From an uncultured Clostridia bacterium (GTDB lineage: Bacteria; Bacillota; Clostridia; Oscillospirales; CAG-272): a stretch of DNA of 30,161 bases. The stretch spans positions 1 through 30,161 of the forward strand of contig CAMFEL010000004.1 of NCBI GenBank assembly GCA_945949385.1, in the 5' to 3' direction. Shown piece after piece: positions 7,003-14,504 of the stretch; positions within the stretch are counted from its first letter, which is position 1; every line of letters starts with the position of its first letter. The notes below the pieces were generated by a model. That model saw only the letters and a program-made list of their open reading frames with translations. It ran no database searches and had not been told where the DNA came from. Made by a program: the position numbers and the translations under genes.

Positions 7003-7065
7003 GTGAAAAACTATTTTGAGCTACTTGTAAGAGCCAATTTCAGAAAAGGACGAATGCAGGGCTGA
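7003..7065 (+). CDS. 20-residue leader peptide upstream of metY
   Basis: A GTG start 7 bases after GGAGG (6991-6995) opens a 20-codon frame ending in TGA. The peptide is basic and amphipathic (KNYFELLVRANFRKGRMQ core). It has no run of Met or Cys codons, so classical amino-acid attenuation is not evident. Its ribosome-binding site is better than that of metY, which starts 70 bases downstream. It may serve as a translated leader, or as a small protein in its own right. Confidence 0.5.
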   Translation: MKNYFELLVRANFRKGRMQG

Positions 7066-7135
7066 GATTTTTTCAAGCCGCGGCCGTAAGACCGAAAAAA
7101 CTACATTCATCTTAAATAAGAAAGAGGTAACTAAA

Positions 7136-8416
7136 ATGAGCAACTATAAATTTGAAACACTTCAGCTTCATGTAGGACAGGAACAGGCAGATCCCGCCAC
7201 CGACGCAAGAGCGGTGCCGATTTACGCTACCACCTCATATGTTTTTCACAATTCCGCACACGCCGAGGCTCGCTTCGGACTTGCCGACGCCGGAAATATT
7301 TACGGCAGACTTACCAACTCCACCCAGGATGTATTTGAAAAGCGTATAGCAGCACTTGAGGGCGGCGTTGCCGCTCTGGCGGTAGCTTCCGGTGCTGCGG
7401 CAATAACCTATACAATTCAGGCGCTTGCACAGGCAGGCGACCACATAGTGGCACAGAAGACCATATACGGCGGCACCTACAACCTGCTTCGCCACACCCT
7501 TGCGCAGTTCGGGGTTGAGACAACCTTTGTAGACGCTCACGACCTTAAAGAGGTAGAGGCGGCTATAAAAGACAACACAAAGGCCGTATACCTTGAAACT
7601 CTCGGCAATCCCAACAGCGACATTCCCGATATTGACGCAATTTCCGAAATCGCCCACAGGCACGGTCTGCCCGTAGTGGTAGACAATACCTTCGGTACCC
7701 CTTACCTCATCCGTCCCATTGAGCACGGCGCTGACATCGTGGTACACAGCGCTACCAAGTTCATCGGCGGCCACGGCACCACTTTGGGCGGTGTTATAGT
7801 CGACAGCGGCAAGTTTGACTGGAAAGCAAGCGGCAAATATGCACCCATCGCCGCACCCAACCCCAGCTATCACGGAATTTCCTTTGCCGACGCGGTAGGT
7901 CCTGCCGCATTTGTAACCTATATCCGTGCGATCCTGCTTCGTGACGAGGGCGCGACCATCTCTCCCTTTGCCGCATTTCTGCTTTTGCAGGGTACCGAGA
8001 CTCTGTCACTCCGTCTTGAGCGCCACGCGGAAAACACGAAGAAGGTTATCAAGTACCTTGTAAACAACCCCAAGGTAGCAAAGGTCAATCACCCGTCGCT
8101 TCCCGACCATCCCGACCACGCGCTGTACGAAAAGTATTTCCCGAACGGCGGAGCGTCGATATTTACCTTTGAGATAAAGGGCGGCAAGGAGGAGGCCTTC
8201 AGATTTATAGACAGTCTTGAAATATTCTCCCTGCTTGCAAATGTTGCCGATGTCAAGTCCCTGGTGATACATCCCGCCTCTACCACTCATTCACAGCTTA
8301 CGGACGGGGAACTGGCGGAGCAGGGCATAACACAGTCTACCATCCGTCTTTCCGTCGGTACCGAGCATATAGACGATATAATCGCAGACCTTGAAAAAGG
8401 CTTTGCGGCAGTCTGA
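7136..8416 (+). CDS. metY: O-acetylhomoserine sulfhydrylase (PLP enzyme)
   Basis: This enzyme converts O-acetyl-L-homoserine and sulfide to homocysteine and acetate in the cytoplasm; many members also have cysteine synthase-like activity. It belongs to the Cys/Met metabolism PLP family. Its 426-residue length is normal for MetY, which is longer than cystathionine enzymes. Landmarks are YGRLTNST (56-63), the PLP-ring aspartate D183 in VVDNTFGTPY and the Schiff-base lysine K208 in HSATKFIGGHG. The insertion ASGKYAPIAAPNPSYHG is typical of OAH sulfhydrylases. The start follows AAGAGG. It is a single gene with a long leader upstream and a terminator downstream. Confidence 0.96.
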   Translation: MSNYKFETLQLHVGQEQADPATDARAVPIYATTSYVFHNSAHAEARFGLADAGNIYGRLTNSTQDVFEKRIAALEGGVAALAVASGAAAITYTIQALAQAGDHIVAQKTIYGGTYNLLRHTLAQFGVETTFVDAHDLKEVEAAIKDNTKAVYLETLGNPNSDIPDIDAISEIAHRHGLPVVVDNTFGTPYLIRPIEHGADIVVHSATKFIGGHGTTLGGVIVDSGKFDWKASGKYAPIAAPNPSYHGISFADAVGPAAFVTYIRAILLRDEGATISPFAAFLLLQGTETLSLRLERHAENTKKVIKYLVNNPKVAKVNHPSLPDHPDHALYEKYFPNGGASIFTFEIKGGKEEAFRFIDSLEIFSLLANVADVKSLVIHPASTTHSQLTDGELAEQGITQSTIRLSVGTEHIDDIIADLEKGFAAV

Positions 8417-8440
8417 CAGCGTTTTATTAGATTTATGAAA

Positions 8441-8471
8441 AACAGAGAGCCCCTCGGGGACTCTCTGTTTT
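8441..8471 (+). terminator. terminator of metY
   Basis: AACAGAGAGCCCC pairs with GGGGACTCTCTGTT (one bulged A) over a 2-base apex, followed by TT. It is a strong hairpin. Confidence 0.85.
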
Positions 8472-8543
8472 GCGGATATTGACATCTGTTTCGCAGCCGC
8501 CGACAGCGGTATATAAAGCGGAAAAAAGAAAAGAGGAAACGAA

Positions 8544-9101
8544 ATGGAAATAACGAGAGAGAAAGCATGGGAGCTGCTTAACGAATACAACAGCGAGCCC
8601 TTTCATCTGAAGCACGCGCTGACCGTAGAGGGAGTAATGCGTTGGTTTGCAGACGAACTGGGATACGGAGATGAAAAGGATTTCTGGGGTATTGTGGGAC
8701 TTTTACACGACCTTGATTTTGAAAAATATCCCGATATGCACTGCATAAAGGAGCAGGAGATCATGCGTGAAAGAGGACTTGACGAAAGACTTATTCACGC
8801 CGTTGCCTCACACGGATATGAGCTTACGGTGGATATAAAACCGGAGCACGAAATGGAAAAGGTGCTTTACGCCGTGGACGAGCTTACGGGACTTATCGGT
8901 GCCGTCGCGCTGATGCGTCCCTCAAAAAGCGTGTCCGATCTGGAGGTGAAATCGGTAAAAAAGAAATATAAAAATCTGAATTTTGCAAAAGGCTGTTCCA
9001 GAGAAGTCATAGAGCGCGGTGCGCAGATGCTGGGCTTGGAGCTTGACGACCTTATCGAGAAAACCATACTTGCCATGCGTGCAACTGCCGCTGTGGACTG
9101 A
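8544..9101 (+). CDS. HD-domain hydrolase-like protein
   Basis: This 185-residue soluble protein belongs to the HD superfamily of metal-dependent phosphohydrolases. It has an early histidine (H24), the HD doublet H55-D56 in GLLHDLDFEKYPD, H90 in VASHGYE and a late aspartate D112 in AVDELTGLIGA. These four positions are the usual metal ligands. The start follows GAGGAAACG. The substrate is unknown; such short HD proteins are often annotated as hydrolases without evidence. It lies between metY and metF but is separated from both by terminators, so it is probably its own unit. Confidence 0.85.
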   Translation: MEITREKAWELLNEYNSEPFHLKHALTVEGVMRWFADELGYGDEKDFWGIVGLLHDLDFEKYPDMHCIKEQEIMRERGLDERLIHAVASHGYELTVDIKPEHEMEKVLYAVDELTGLIGAVALMRPSKSVSDLEVKSVKKKYKNLNFAKGCSREVIERGAQMLGLELDDLIEKTILAMRATAAVD

Positions 9102-9141
9102 TTGTATGGTGCCGGAATTGCCGAAACAGCCGAAAATCCTG

Positions 9142-9170
9142 CCGCAGGGCGTAATTCCCCCTGCGGTTTT
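9142..9170 (+). terminator. terminator after the HD-domain gene
   Basis: An 8-bp stem CCGCAGGG (9142-9149) with CCCTGCGG (9159-9166) is followed by TTTT. Confidence 0.8.
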
Positions 9171-9211
9171 CGCAACTTTCGGGCAAAACGGGCACAACAT
9201 ACGAAAAACGC

Positions 9212-9241
9212 TTGATTTACCCCCTGACCCGGTGGTATAAT
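9212..9241 (+). promoter_or_regulatory. promoter of the metF-metH gene group
   Basis: TTGATT (9212-9217), an 18-base spacer and TATAAT (9236-9241) leave a leader of only about 25 bases before metF, so there is no room for a riboswitch. Confidence 0.7.
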
Positions 9242-9273
9242 CTTATGAGAAAATCCGAAAAGCGGGAAGAATT

Positions 9274-10152
9274 ATGAAGATTTCTGACATACTGAAAAAT
9301 GAAAAGCCGTCCATATCCTTTGAGGTGTTTCCGCCCAAGGCGGATACGGGCATAGAAAGTGTTAGACAGGCCGTTGAAAAAATCGCGGAGCTGTCTCCCT
9401 CTTTTATGAGCGTTACCTACGGCGCGGGAGGCGGTACAAGCCGCTATACCCTTGACATCGCCCGTGATATTGAAAAGCGCTTCGGTATTCCCATGCTTAC
9501 CCACCTTACCTGTGTTTCCTCCACTCGGGAAACCGTCGGCGAGATGATAAAAAAGATAACGGACGCAGGCATTGAAAATGTTATGGCACTGCGGGGCGAC
9601 CTTACTCCCGAGCTTACGGAAAGCGACAGAAGCGGCTGGGATTATCACCACGCCGTAGACCTTGTCCGCCAGCTCAGGGAAAGCGGGACGGATTTCTGCA
9701 TAGGCGGAGCCTGCTACCCGGAAATACACCCCGAGAGCGCCGACCGCAGGGAAGATATACTGCATCTTAAGGAAAAAGTTGACGCCGGCTGCGATTTTCT
9801 CACAACCCAGATGTTTTTCGACAACAACCTTCTTTACAGCTTTCTGTATAAAATCAGAGAAGCGGGGATTGCCGTGCCCATTGTGCCCGGAATTATGCCC
9901 ATAACCAATGCGCGGCAGGTGGAGCGCGCCATAAAGCTGTCAGGCTCCTTTATGCCTCAGCGCTTCAAGAGTATCGTTGACCGCTTCGGGGGCGACGACG
10001 CGTCCATGCTTCAGGCGGGAGTAGCCTATGCCACCGACCAGATAATCGATCTTTATGCAAACGGCATAAACCATGTCCATGTTTATTCCATGAACAAGCC
10101 GCAGGTGGCGGCGGGAATAGTATCCAATCTATCCCACATTCTCGGAAAATAA
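9274..10152 (+). CDS. metF: methylenetetrahydrofolate reductase
   Basis: This enzyme reduces 5,10-methylene-THF to 5-methyl-THF, the methyl donor for MetH, using FAD. At 292 residues it has the normal bacterial length. The catalytic glutamate is E17 in SFEVFPPK; D109 in ALRGD contacts flavin and folate. GGACYPEIHPES (144-155) and TTQMFFDN (177-184, with Q179) are family blocks. It is the first gene of a co-directional set metF, activation domain, metH, rrf2, tcdA with gaps of only 5 to 30 bases. Physical clustering with metH fits the pathway. Confidence 0.96.
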   Translation: MKISDILKNEKPSISFEVFPPKADTGIESVRQAVEKIAELSPSFMSVTYGAGGGTSRYTLDIARDIEKRFGIPMLTHLTCVSSTRETVGEMIKKITDAGIENVMALRGDLTPELTESDRSGWDYHHAVDLVRQLRESGTDFCIGGACYPEIHPESADRREDILHLKEKVDAGCDFLTTQMFFDNNLLYSFLYKIREAGIAVPIVPGIMPITNARQVERAIKLSGSFMPQRFKSIVDRFGGDDASMLQAGVAYATDQIIDLYANGINHVHVYSMNKPQVAAGIVSNLSHILGK

Positions 10153-10157
10153 TAAGA

Positions 10158-10757
10158 ATGATAAGACAGAAAAGTTTTGACGCGCCGCCATTTTCCCGGC
10201 GCGAGGTGTTCAGATACGCAGGCTGCAAAACAGAGACCGAGGAGGTCTCAAGCCTTGTAGATAAGTGCTGCGAGGAAACCGAGGGGCGCCTTTCATATCG
10301 GGTGTGCTATGATATATACGATTTGCGGCGCGACGGGGACTTCCTAAGCTTTGCAAACATAAATACAGACTCCAATACTTTGAAAACGGCGTTTAAGGGC
10401 TGCCATGCCGTTCTCGTTTTCGGCGCCACCGTGGGAGCGGAGATGGACAGGCTTATTCTTAAATACTCAAGGCTTGAGCCGTCGAAAGCCCTGATAATGC
10501 AGGCTCTGGGAGCCGAGCGCATAGAAAGTCTCTGCGACGCTTTCTGCCGCGAGACGGCTGAAAAGCTCGTGCGACAGGGAAAAACTCTCATGCCGCGGGT
10601 AAGTCCCGGATACGGAGATATACCTCTTACAATGCAGAAAGAGCTTTTTGCCCTGCTTGACTGCCCGAGAAAAATCGGACTTACGCTAAGCGATCAGCTT
10701 ATAATGTCGCCGTCAAAATCCGTCACGGCGCTTGCGGGCATAAAATACGACGGATAA
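10158..10757 (+). CDS. free-standing methionine synthase activation-domain protein
   Basis: This 199-residue protein resembles the C-terminal activation (AdoMet-binding) domain of cobalamin-dependent methionine synthase, the part that supports reductive remethylation of inactive cob(II)alamin. Visible blocks are ALIMQALGAERIESLCD and MPRVSPGYGDIPLTMQKELFALLD; the RxSPGYGD-type segment is the family hallmark. It begins 5 bases after metF stops and ends 30 bases before metH, whose product lacks this domain. The two together make a split enzyme, as known in Thermotoga and many Firmicutes. Its ribosome-binding site is poor, so translation probably depends on coupling to metF. Confidence 0.88.
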   Translation: MIRQKSFDAPPFSRREVFRYAGCKTETEEVSSLVDKCCEETEGRLSYRVCYDIYDLRRDGDFLSFANINTDSNTLKTAFKGCHAVLVFGATVGAEMDRLILKYSRLEPSKALIMQALGAERIESLCDAFCRETAEKLVRQGKTLMPRVSPGYGDIPLTMQKELFALLDCPRKIGLTLSDQLIMSPSKSVTALAGIKYDG

Positions 10758-10787
10758 AACCGCAAGGGCGCAAACACCGGAGGAAAT

Positions 10788-13229
10788 ATGAATATTACCG
10801 AATATATGAAGCAAAATATCCTTATTCTGGACGGCGGTATGGGCACTCTCCTGCAGCAAAGGGGACTTCCCGCAGGCAGCCGCCCGGAGCATTTCAATAT
10901 TACACATTCCTCCGTGGTAAAGGATATACACAAGGCGTATTTTGACGCGGGCAGTAATGTGGTAAACACCAACACCTTCGGTGCAAATATTCTGAGTTTT
11001 GAAGCGGGGGAGCTTGAAAAAATAATTTCCGCCGCCTGTGAAAACGCTTTTGCGGCCGCAAAGGAGAGCGGCGCGCCTCAGCCCAAATTTGTGGCTTTGG
11101 ATATAGGCCCCTTGGGGCGGCTGCTGAAGCCTCTCGGCAGCCTTGATTTTGAGGAGGCGGTTTCCGTTTTTGCAGAGACGGTAAAAGCAGGCTGCCGCTG
11201 CGGCGTGGATTTAATAATGATAGAGACCGTGAGCGACTGCTACGAGACGAAGGCCGCTCTGCTTGCCGCAAAGGAAAACTGTGACCTGCCCGTGTTTGTT
11301 TCCAATGCCTACGGCGAGGACGGCAAGCTTATGACGGGAGCCGATGCCGCCGCTATGGTTGCAATGCTTGAGGGAATGGGCGCGGACGCCATCGGAGTCA
11401 ATTGCTCCTTCGGCCCCGACAGACTTGCCCCGGTGGTACGGGATTATCTGAAATATGCCGAAGTCCCGGTGATTATGAAAGCAAACGCCGGACTTCCTCA
11501 TGACGAAAACGGAAAAACCGTATACGATATAGACGCGGGCGAGTTTACCCGTCAGACAAAAGAGCTGGTGCTTGAGGGCGTAAGGATCGCGGGGGGCTGC
11601 TGCGGTACTACCCCCGAATATATCCGCACACTTACGGAAAGCCTTGTCGGTGTGCCTTTGAAGCCGATAGATAAAAAGAATTTCACCTGCGTTTCCTCCT
11701 ACACAAAAGCGGTGTTTTTTTCGGACGACCCCGTGCTCATAGGGGAACGGATAAATCCTACGGGCAAAAAACGCTTTAAGCAGGCGCTGTTGGAAAACGA
11801 CACGGATTATATTCTGTCGGAGGGAATAAGACAGCAGGACAGCGGAGTCCACATTCTTGATGTGAATGTGGGACTTCCTCAGCTTGACGAGGCAAGCGTT
11901 CTGGAAAATACGGTATGTGAGCTTCAGTCCGTAATCGACCTGCCGCTGGAGATCGACACCTCCTCTGCCGCCGCCATGGAGAGGGCATTGAGACGCTATA
12001 ACGGAAAAGCGCTCATAAATTCCGTAAACGGCAAAGCGGAGAGTATGGAGTCTGTATTTCCCCTGATGAAGAAATACGGCGGAGTCGCCGTTGCCCTCAC
12101 TCTTGACGAAAACGGCATACCGGGCACCGCCGAGGGCAGAGTGGAAATTGCGAAAAAGATACTGAAAACGGCGGAGAAGTACGGCATATCGAAAAAAGAC
12201 CTTGTTTTCGATACTCTGACCATGGCGGTAAGCGCCGACGGACAGGCGGCAAGGGTCACCCTTGACGCTATGAAAACCATCAGACGCGAGATGGGTGCCC
12301 ATACGCTTCTGGGCGTGTCAAACGTGTCCTTCGGACTTCCCGAAAGGGGCGCAATCGGCAGTACATTTTTTGCCCAGGCGCTTGAGAACGGACTTTCGGG
12401 CGCCATAATGAATCCTTTCTCTGCCGAAATGATGACGGTGTACCATTCGTACAGAGCGCTCAGCGGTCTTGACGAAAACTGCGCCGATTATATAAGCTAT
12501 ATGAGCTCCCGCACCGCCGCTCCCGGGTCTGCATATGAAACGGCGGAAAAGGCTTACGTACCGTCTGCCGAAAAAGCATCGGAGGCGGCGGACACAACAC
12601 CCCTGAGACGCGCCGTATGCAAAGGACTTAAAGAGCTTGCGGCAAAAGAGTGCGCAAAGCTTCTTGAGCATGCGGAGCCTATGACGGTGGTGACGGGGGA
12701 GATAATACCCGCCCTTGACGCAGTAGGCGCGGACTATGAGGCGGGCAGGCTGTATCTGCCCCAGCTTCTTATGAGCGCGGAGGCGGCAAAGGCTGCCTTT
12801 GAGCAAATAAAAAAAGCCGTTCCCGCAGGGAGGGGCGGCTCTTCCAAATGCACCTTTGTGCTTGCCACCGTACACGGTGATGTTCACGATATTGGCAAAA
12901 ACATAGTAAAGCTGCTTTTGGAGAATTACGGCTTCGATGTAAAGGATCTGGGCAAGGATGTGCCCGAGGAGGATGTGGTCCGGGCTGTGGTGAAGTATCA
13001 CGCGCCTCTTGCGGGACTCAGCGCCCTTATGACCACTACGGTGCCCGCCATGGAAAACACCGTGCGGCTTCTGCATGAGAGAGCGCCCTGGTGTCGGGTT
13101 ATTGTAGGCGGCGCCGTGCTAAATGAGGACTACGCGAAAAAAATCGGTGCCGACGCTTACGGGCGCGACGCCATGGACACGGTGCGCTATGCGGAAAAGA
13201 TTTACGGCGAGATAAGCCGTGACAAATAA
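10788..13229 (+). CDS. metH: cobalamin-dependent methionine synthase, lacking activation domain
   Basis: This enzyme transfers the methyl group of 5-methyl-THF to homocysteine through B12, giving methionine. Domains in order: homocysteine-binding barrel (about 1-300) with zinc cysteines C206 (GVNCSF), C271 and C272 (GGCCGTTPEYI); pterin-binding barrel (about 315-580) beginning GERINPTGKKRFK; helical cap (about 600-680); and B12-binding domain with the lower-ligand H700 in GDVHDIGKNIV. The 813 residues are about 400 short of E. coli MetH, and the missing C-terminal part corresponds to the activation protein encoded immediately upstream. The start follows GGAGGAAAT. Confidence 0.96.
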   Translation: MNITEYMKQNILILDGGMGTLLQQRGLPAGSRPEHFNITHSSVVKDIHKAYFDAGSNVVNTNTFGANILSFEAGELEKIISAACENAFAAAKESGAPQPKFVALDIGPLGRLLKPLGSLDFEEAVSVFAETVKAGCRCGVDLIMIETVSDCYETKAALLAAKENCDLPVFVSNAYGEDGKLMTGADAAAMVAMLEGMGADAIGVNCSFGPDRLAPVVRDYLKYAEVPVIMKANAGLPHDENGKTVYDIDAGEFTRQTKELVLEGVRIAGGCCGTTPEYIRTLTESLVGVPLKPIDKKNFTCVSSYTKAVFFSDDPVLIGERINPTGKKRFKQALLENDTDYILSEGIRQQDSGVHILDVNVGLPQLDEASVLENTVCELQSVIDLPLEIDTSSAAAMERALRRYNGKALINSVNGKAESMESVFPLMKKYGGVAVALTLDENGIPGTAEGRVEIAKKILKTAEKYGISKKDLVFDTLTMAVSADGQAARVTLDAMKTIRREMGAHTLLGVSNVSFGLPERGAIGSTFFAQALENGLSGAIMNPFSAEMMTVYHSYRALSGLDENCADYISYMSSRTAAPGSAYETAEKAYVPSAEKASEAADTTPLRRAVCKGLKELAAKECAKLLEHAEPMTVVTGEIIPALDAVGADYEAGRLYLPQLLMSAEAAKAAFEQIKKAVPAGRGGSSKCTFVLATVHGDVHDIGKNIVKLLLENYGFDVKDLGKDVPEEDVVRAVVKYHAPLAGLSALMTTTVPAMENTVRLLHERAPWCRVIVGGAVLNEDYAKKIGADAYGRDAMDTVRYAEKIYGEISRDK

Positions 13230-13249
13230 ATTTGGGAGGAGTCTGTATT

Positions 13250-13675
13250 ATGATATCGACAAAAGGACGTTATTCCATACGAATTCTTCTTGACCTTGCA
13301 ATTCACAGAAACGGCGAATACATTCCCATGAAGGATGTTGCCGAGCGGCAGGGAATATCCCTGAAATATATAGAGCGTATTCTGCCCGTGCTGAAAGAAA
13401 ACGGACTTATCGACAGCGTGCACGGCAAGGGAGGCGGTTACAAGCTGACCCGCGAGCCCGATCAGTACACACTGTGGGAGATACTTCGCCTGACCGAGGG
13501 CGATCTTGCGCCGGTGGCGTGTCTGAAAGACGGAGCGCCCTCCTGCGACAAGGCGGCAGAGTGCAGAACTCTGCCCGTGTGGAAAAACTATTATAAAATG
13601 ACGGTAGACTATTTTTCCGGTATTACTCTTGCAGATCTTATGGATGTGGATCTGTCCGAAAATTATGTAATCTGA
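13250..13675 (+). CDS. Rrf2-family transcriptional regulator with Cys cluster
   Basis: This 141-residue protein has an N-terminal winged helix typical of Rrf2 (STKGRYSIRILLDLA, then the recognition region GISLKYIERILPVL, then the wing HGKGGGYKL). Three cysteines, C91, C99 and C105 (C-x7-C-x5-C), sit where IscR-type members bind an Fe-S cluster, although IscR has C-x5-C-x5-C. It could therefore sense iron-sulfur, redox or cysteine status. The start is the ATG at 13250, 9 bases after GGGAGGA. It lies 20 bases after metH and 7 bases before tcdA, so it is co-transcribed with methionine genes. The metY dyad at 6887 is a possible target. Confidence 0.9.
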   Translation: MISTKGRYSIRILLDLAIHRNGEYIPMKDVAERQGISLKYIERILPVLKENGLIDSVHGKGGGYKLTREPDQYTLWEILRLTEGDLAPVACLKDGAPSCDKAAECRTLPVWKNYYKMTVDYFSGITLADLMDVDLSENYVI

Positions 13676-13682
13676 GGGATCT

Positions 13683-14453
13683 ATGCTTAACAGATTTTCA
13701 AGAACAGAGCTTGTTTTCGGCGCAGACGCCATAGAAAAACTGAAAAACTGCCGTGTGGCGGTGTTCGGAATAGGGGGAGTCGGCGGCTATACCGTTGAAG
13801 CGCTTGCCCGCTCCGGCGTGGGAGCCCTTGACCTTATAGATGACGATAAGGTGTGCATTACCAATATAAACCGACAGATATTTGCTTTGGGGAGTACCGT
13901 AGGCAAATATAAGGTAGATGTTGCCGAGGAGCGCGTACACGATATAAATCCGAAATGCGAGGTACGCACCTATAAAACCTTTTTTATGCCGGACACAAAG
14001 GATATGTTCGATTTTTCCCTTTACGATTATGTGGTGGACGCCATAGATACCGTGACAGGAAAAAAGCAGATAATCCTGTGCGCCAAAGAGGCGGGAGTGC
14101 CCGTGATCAGTTCAATGGGTGCAGGCAATAAAGTCGATCCCACAGCGTTTCGCGTGGCGGATATATACGACACTTCAGTATGTCCCCTTGCGCGGGTCAT
14201 GAGGAATATATGCCGAAAAAACGGCATTGAAAGCCTGAAAGTGGTATATTCCGAGGAAAAATCCGTACGCCCTCTTGAGGATGATTCCATAAGCTGCCGC
14301 AAGCATTGCGTATGCCCGCCGGGCACGGCGAGAAAGTGTACGGCACGCCGAGACATTCCCGGCTCCGTATCCTTCGTTCCCTCCGTAGCGGGACTTATAA
14401 TCGCAGGTGAGGTCATAAAAGATCTGACCGCTTTCGACAGAGGGGACAGATAA
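13683..14453 (+). CDS. tcdA: tRNA threonylcarbamoyladenosine dehydratase
   Basis: This E1-like ThiF/MoeB-superfamily enzyme cyclises t6A to ct6A at position 37 of ANN-decoding tRNAs with ATP. The nucleotide-binding motif GIGGVGG spans residues 29-35, and NINRQIFALG (61-70) is the conserved adenylation region. VVDAIDTVTGK follows, and a Cys-rich CRKHCVCPPGT segment lies near the end of the domain. At 256 residues it is close to E. coli TcdA. It sits 7 bases after the Rrf2 gene and ends the co-directional set; a terminator follows directly. Confidence 0.93.
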   Translation: MLNRFSRTELVFGADAIEKLKNCRVAVFGIGGVGGYTVEALARSGVGALDLIDDDKVCITNINRQIFALGSTVGKYKVDVAEERVHDINPKCEVRTYKTFFMPDTKDMFDFSLYDYVVDAIDTVTGKKQIILCAKEAGVPVISSMGAGNKVDPTAFRVADIYDTSVCPLARVMRNICRKNGIESLKVVYSEEKSVRPLEDDSISCRKHCVCPPGTARKCTARRDIPGSVSFVPSVAGLIIAGEVIKDLTAFDRGDR

Positions 14454-14470
14454 TCAAAGATAATAAGAAA

Positions 14471-14498
14471 AAGGCTGTAAGCGTTTGCTTACAGCCTT
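14471..14498. terminator. bidirectional terminator between tcdA and the sigma factor gene
   Basis: A perfect 12-bp stem (14471-14482 with 14487-14498) with a GTTT loop lies between two convergent genes. The better U-tract is on the minus strand (TTTTTCTTATTA), only a few bases after the sigma factor stop; on the plus strand it has only TTTG. Confidence 0.88.
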
Positions 14499-14504
14499 TG
14501 TGCG

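Noticed and set aside
6880..7135. SAM riboswitch or T-box in the metY leader
   Set aside because: The S-box core and the T-box GGTGG-ACCGCG sequence are absent, and no terminator/antiterminator pair with U-tract is seen before metY.
8479..8515. TTGACA followed by TATATA upstream of the HD-domain gene
   Set aside because: The boxes are 25 bases apart, too far for a sigma-A promoter, so I do not claim a promoter there.
11211..12302. Long open frame of 363 codons on the minus strand inside metH
   Set aside because: It is antisense to conserved metH barrels; its translation is rich in His, Arg and aromatic residues without motifs. Shadow of GC-biased codons.
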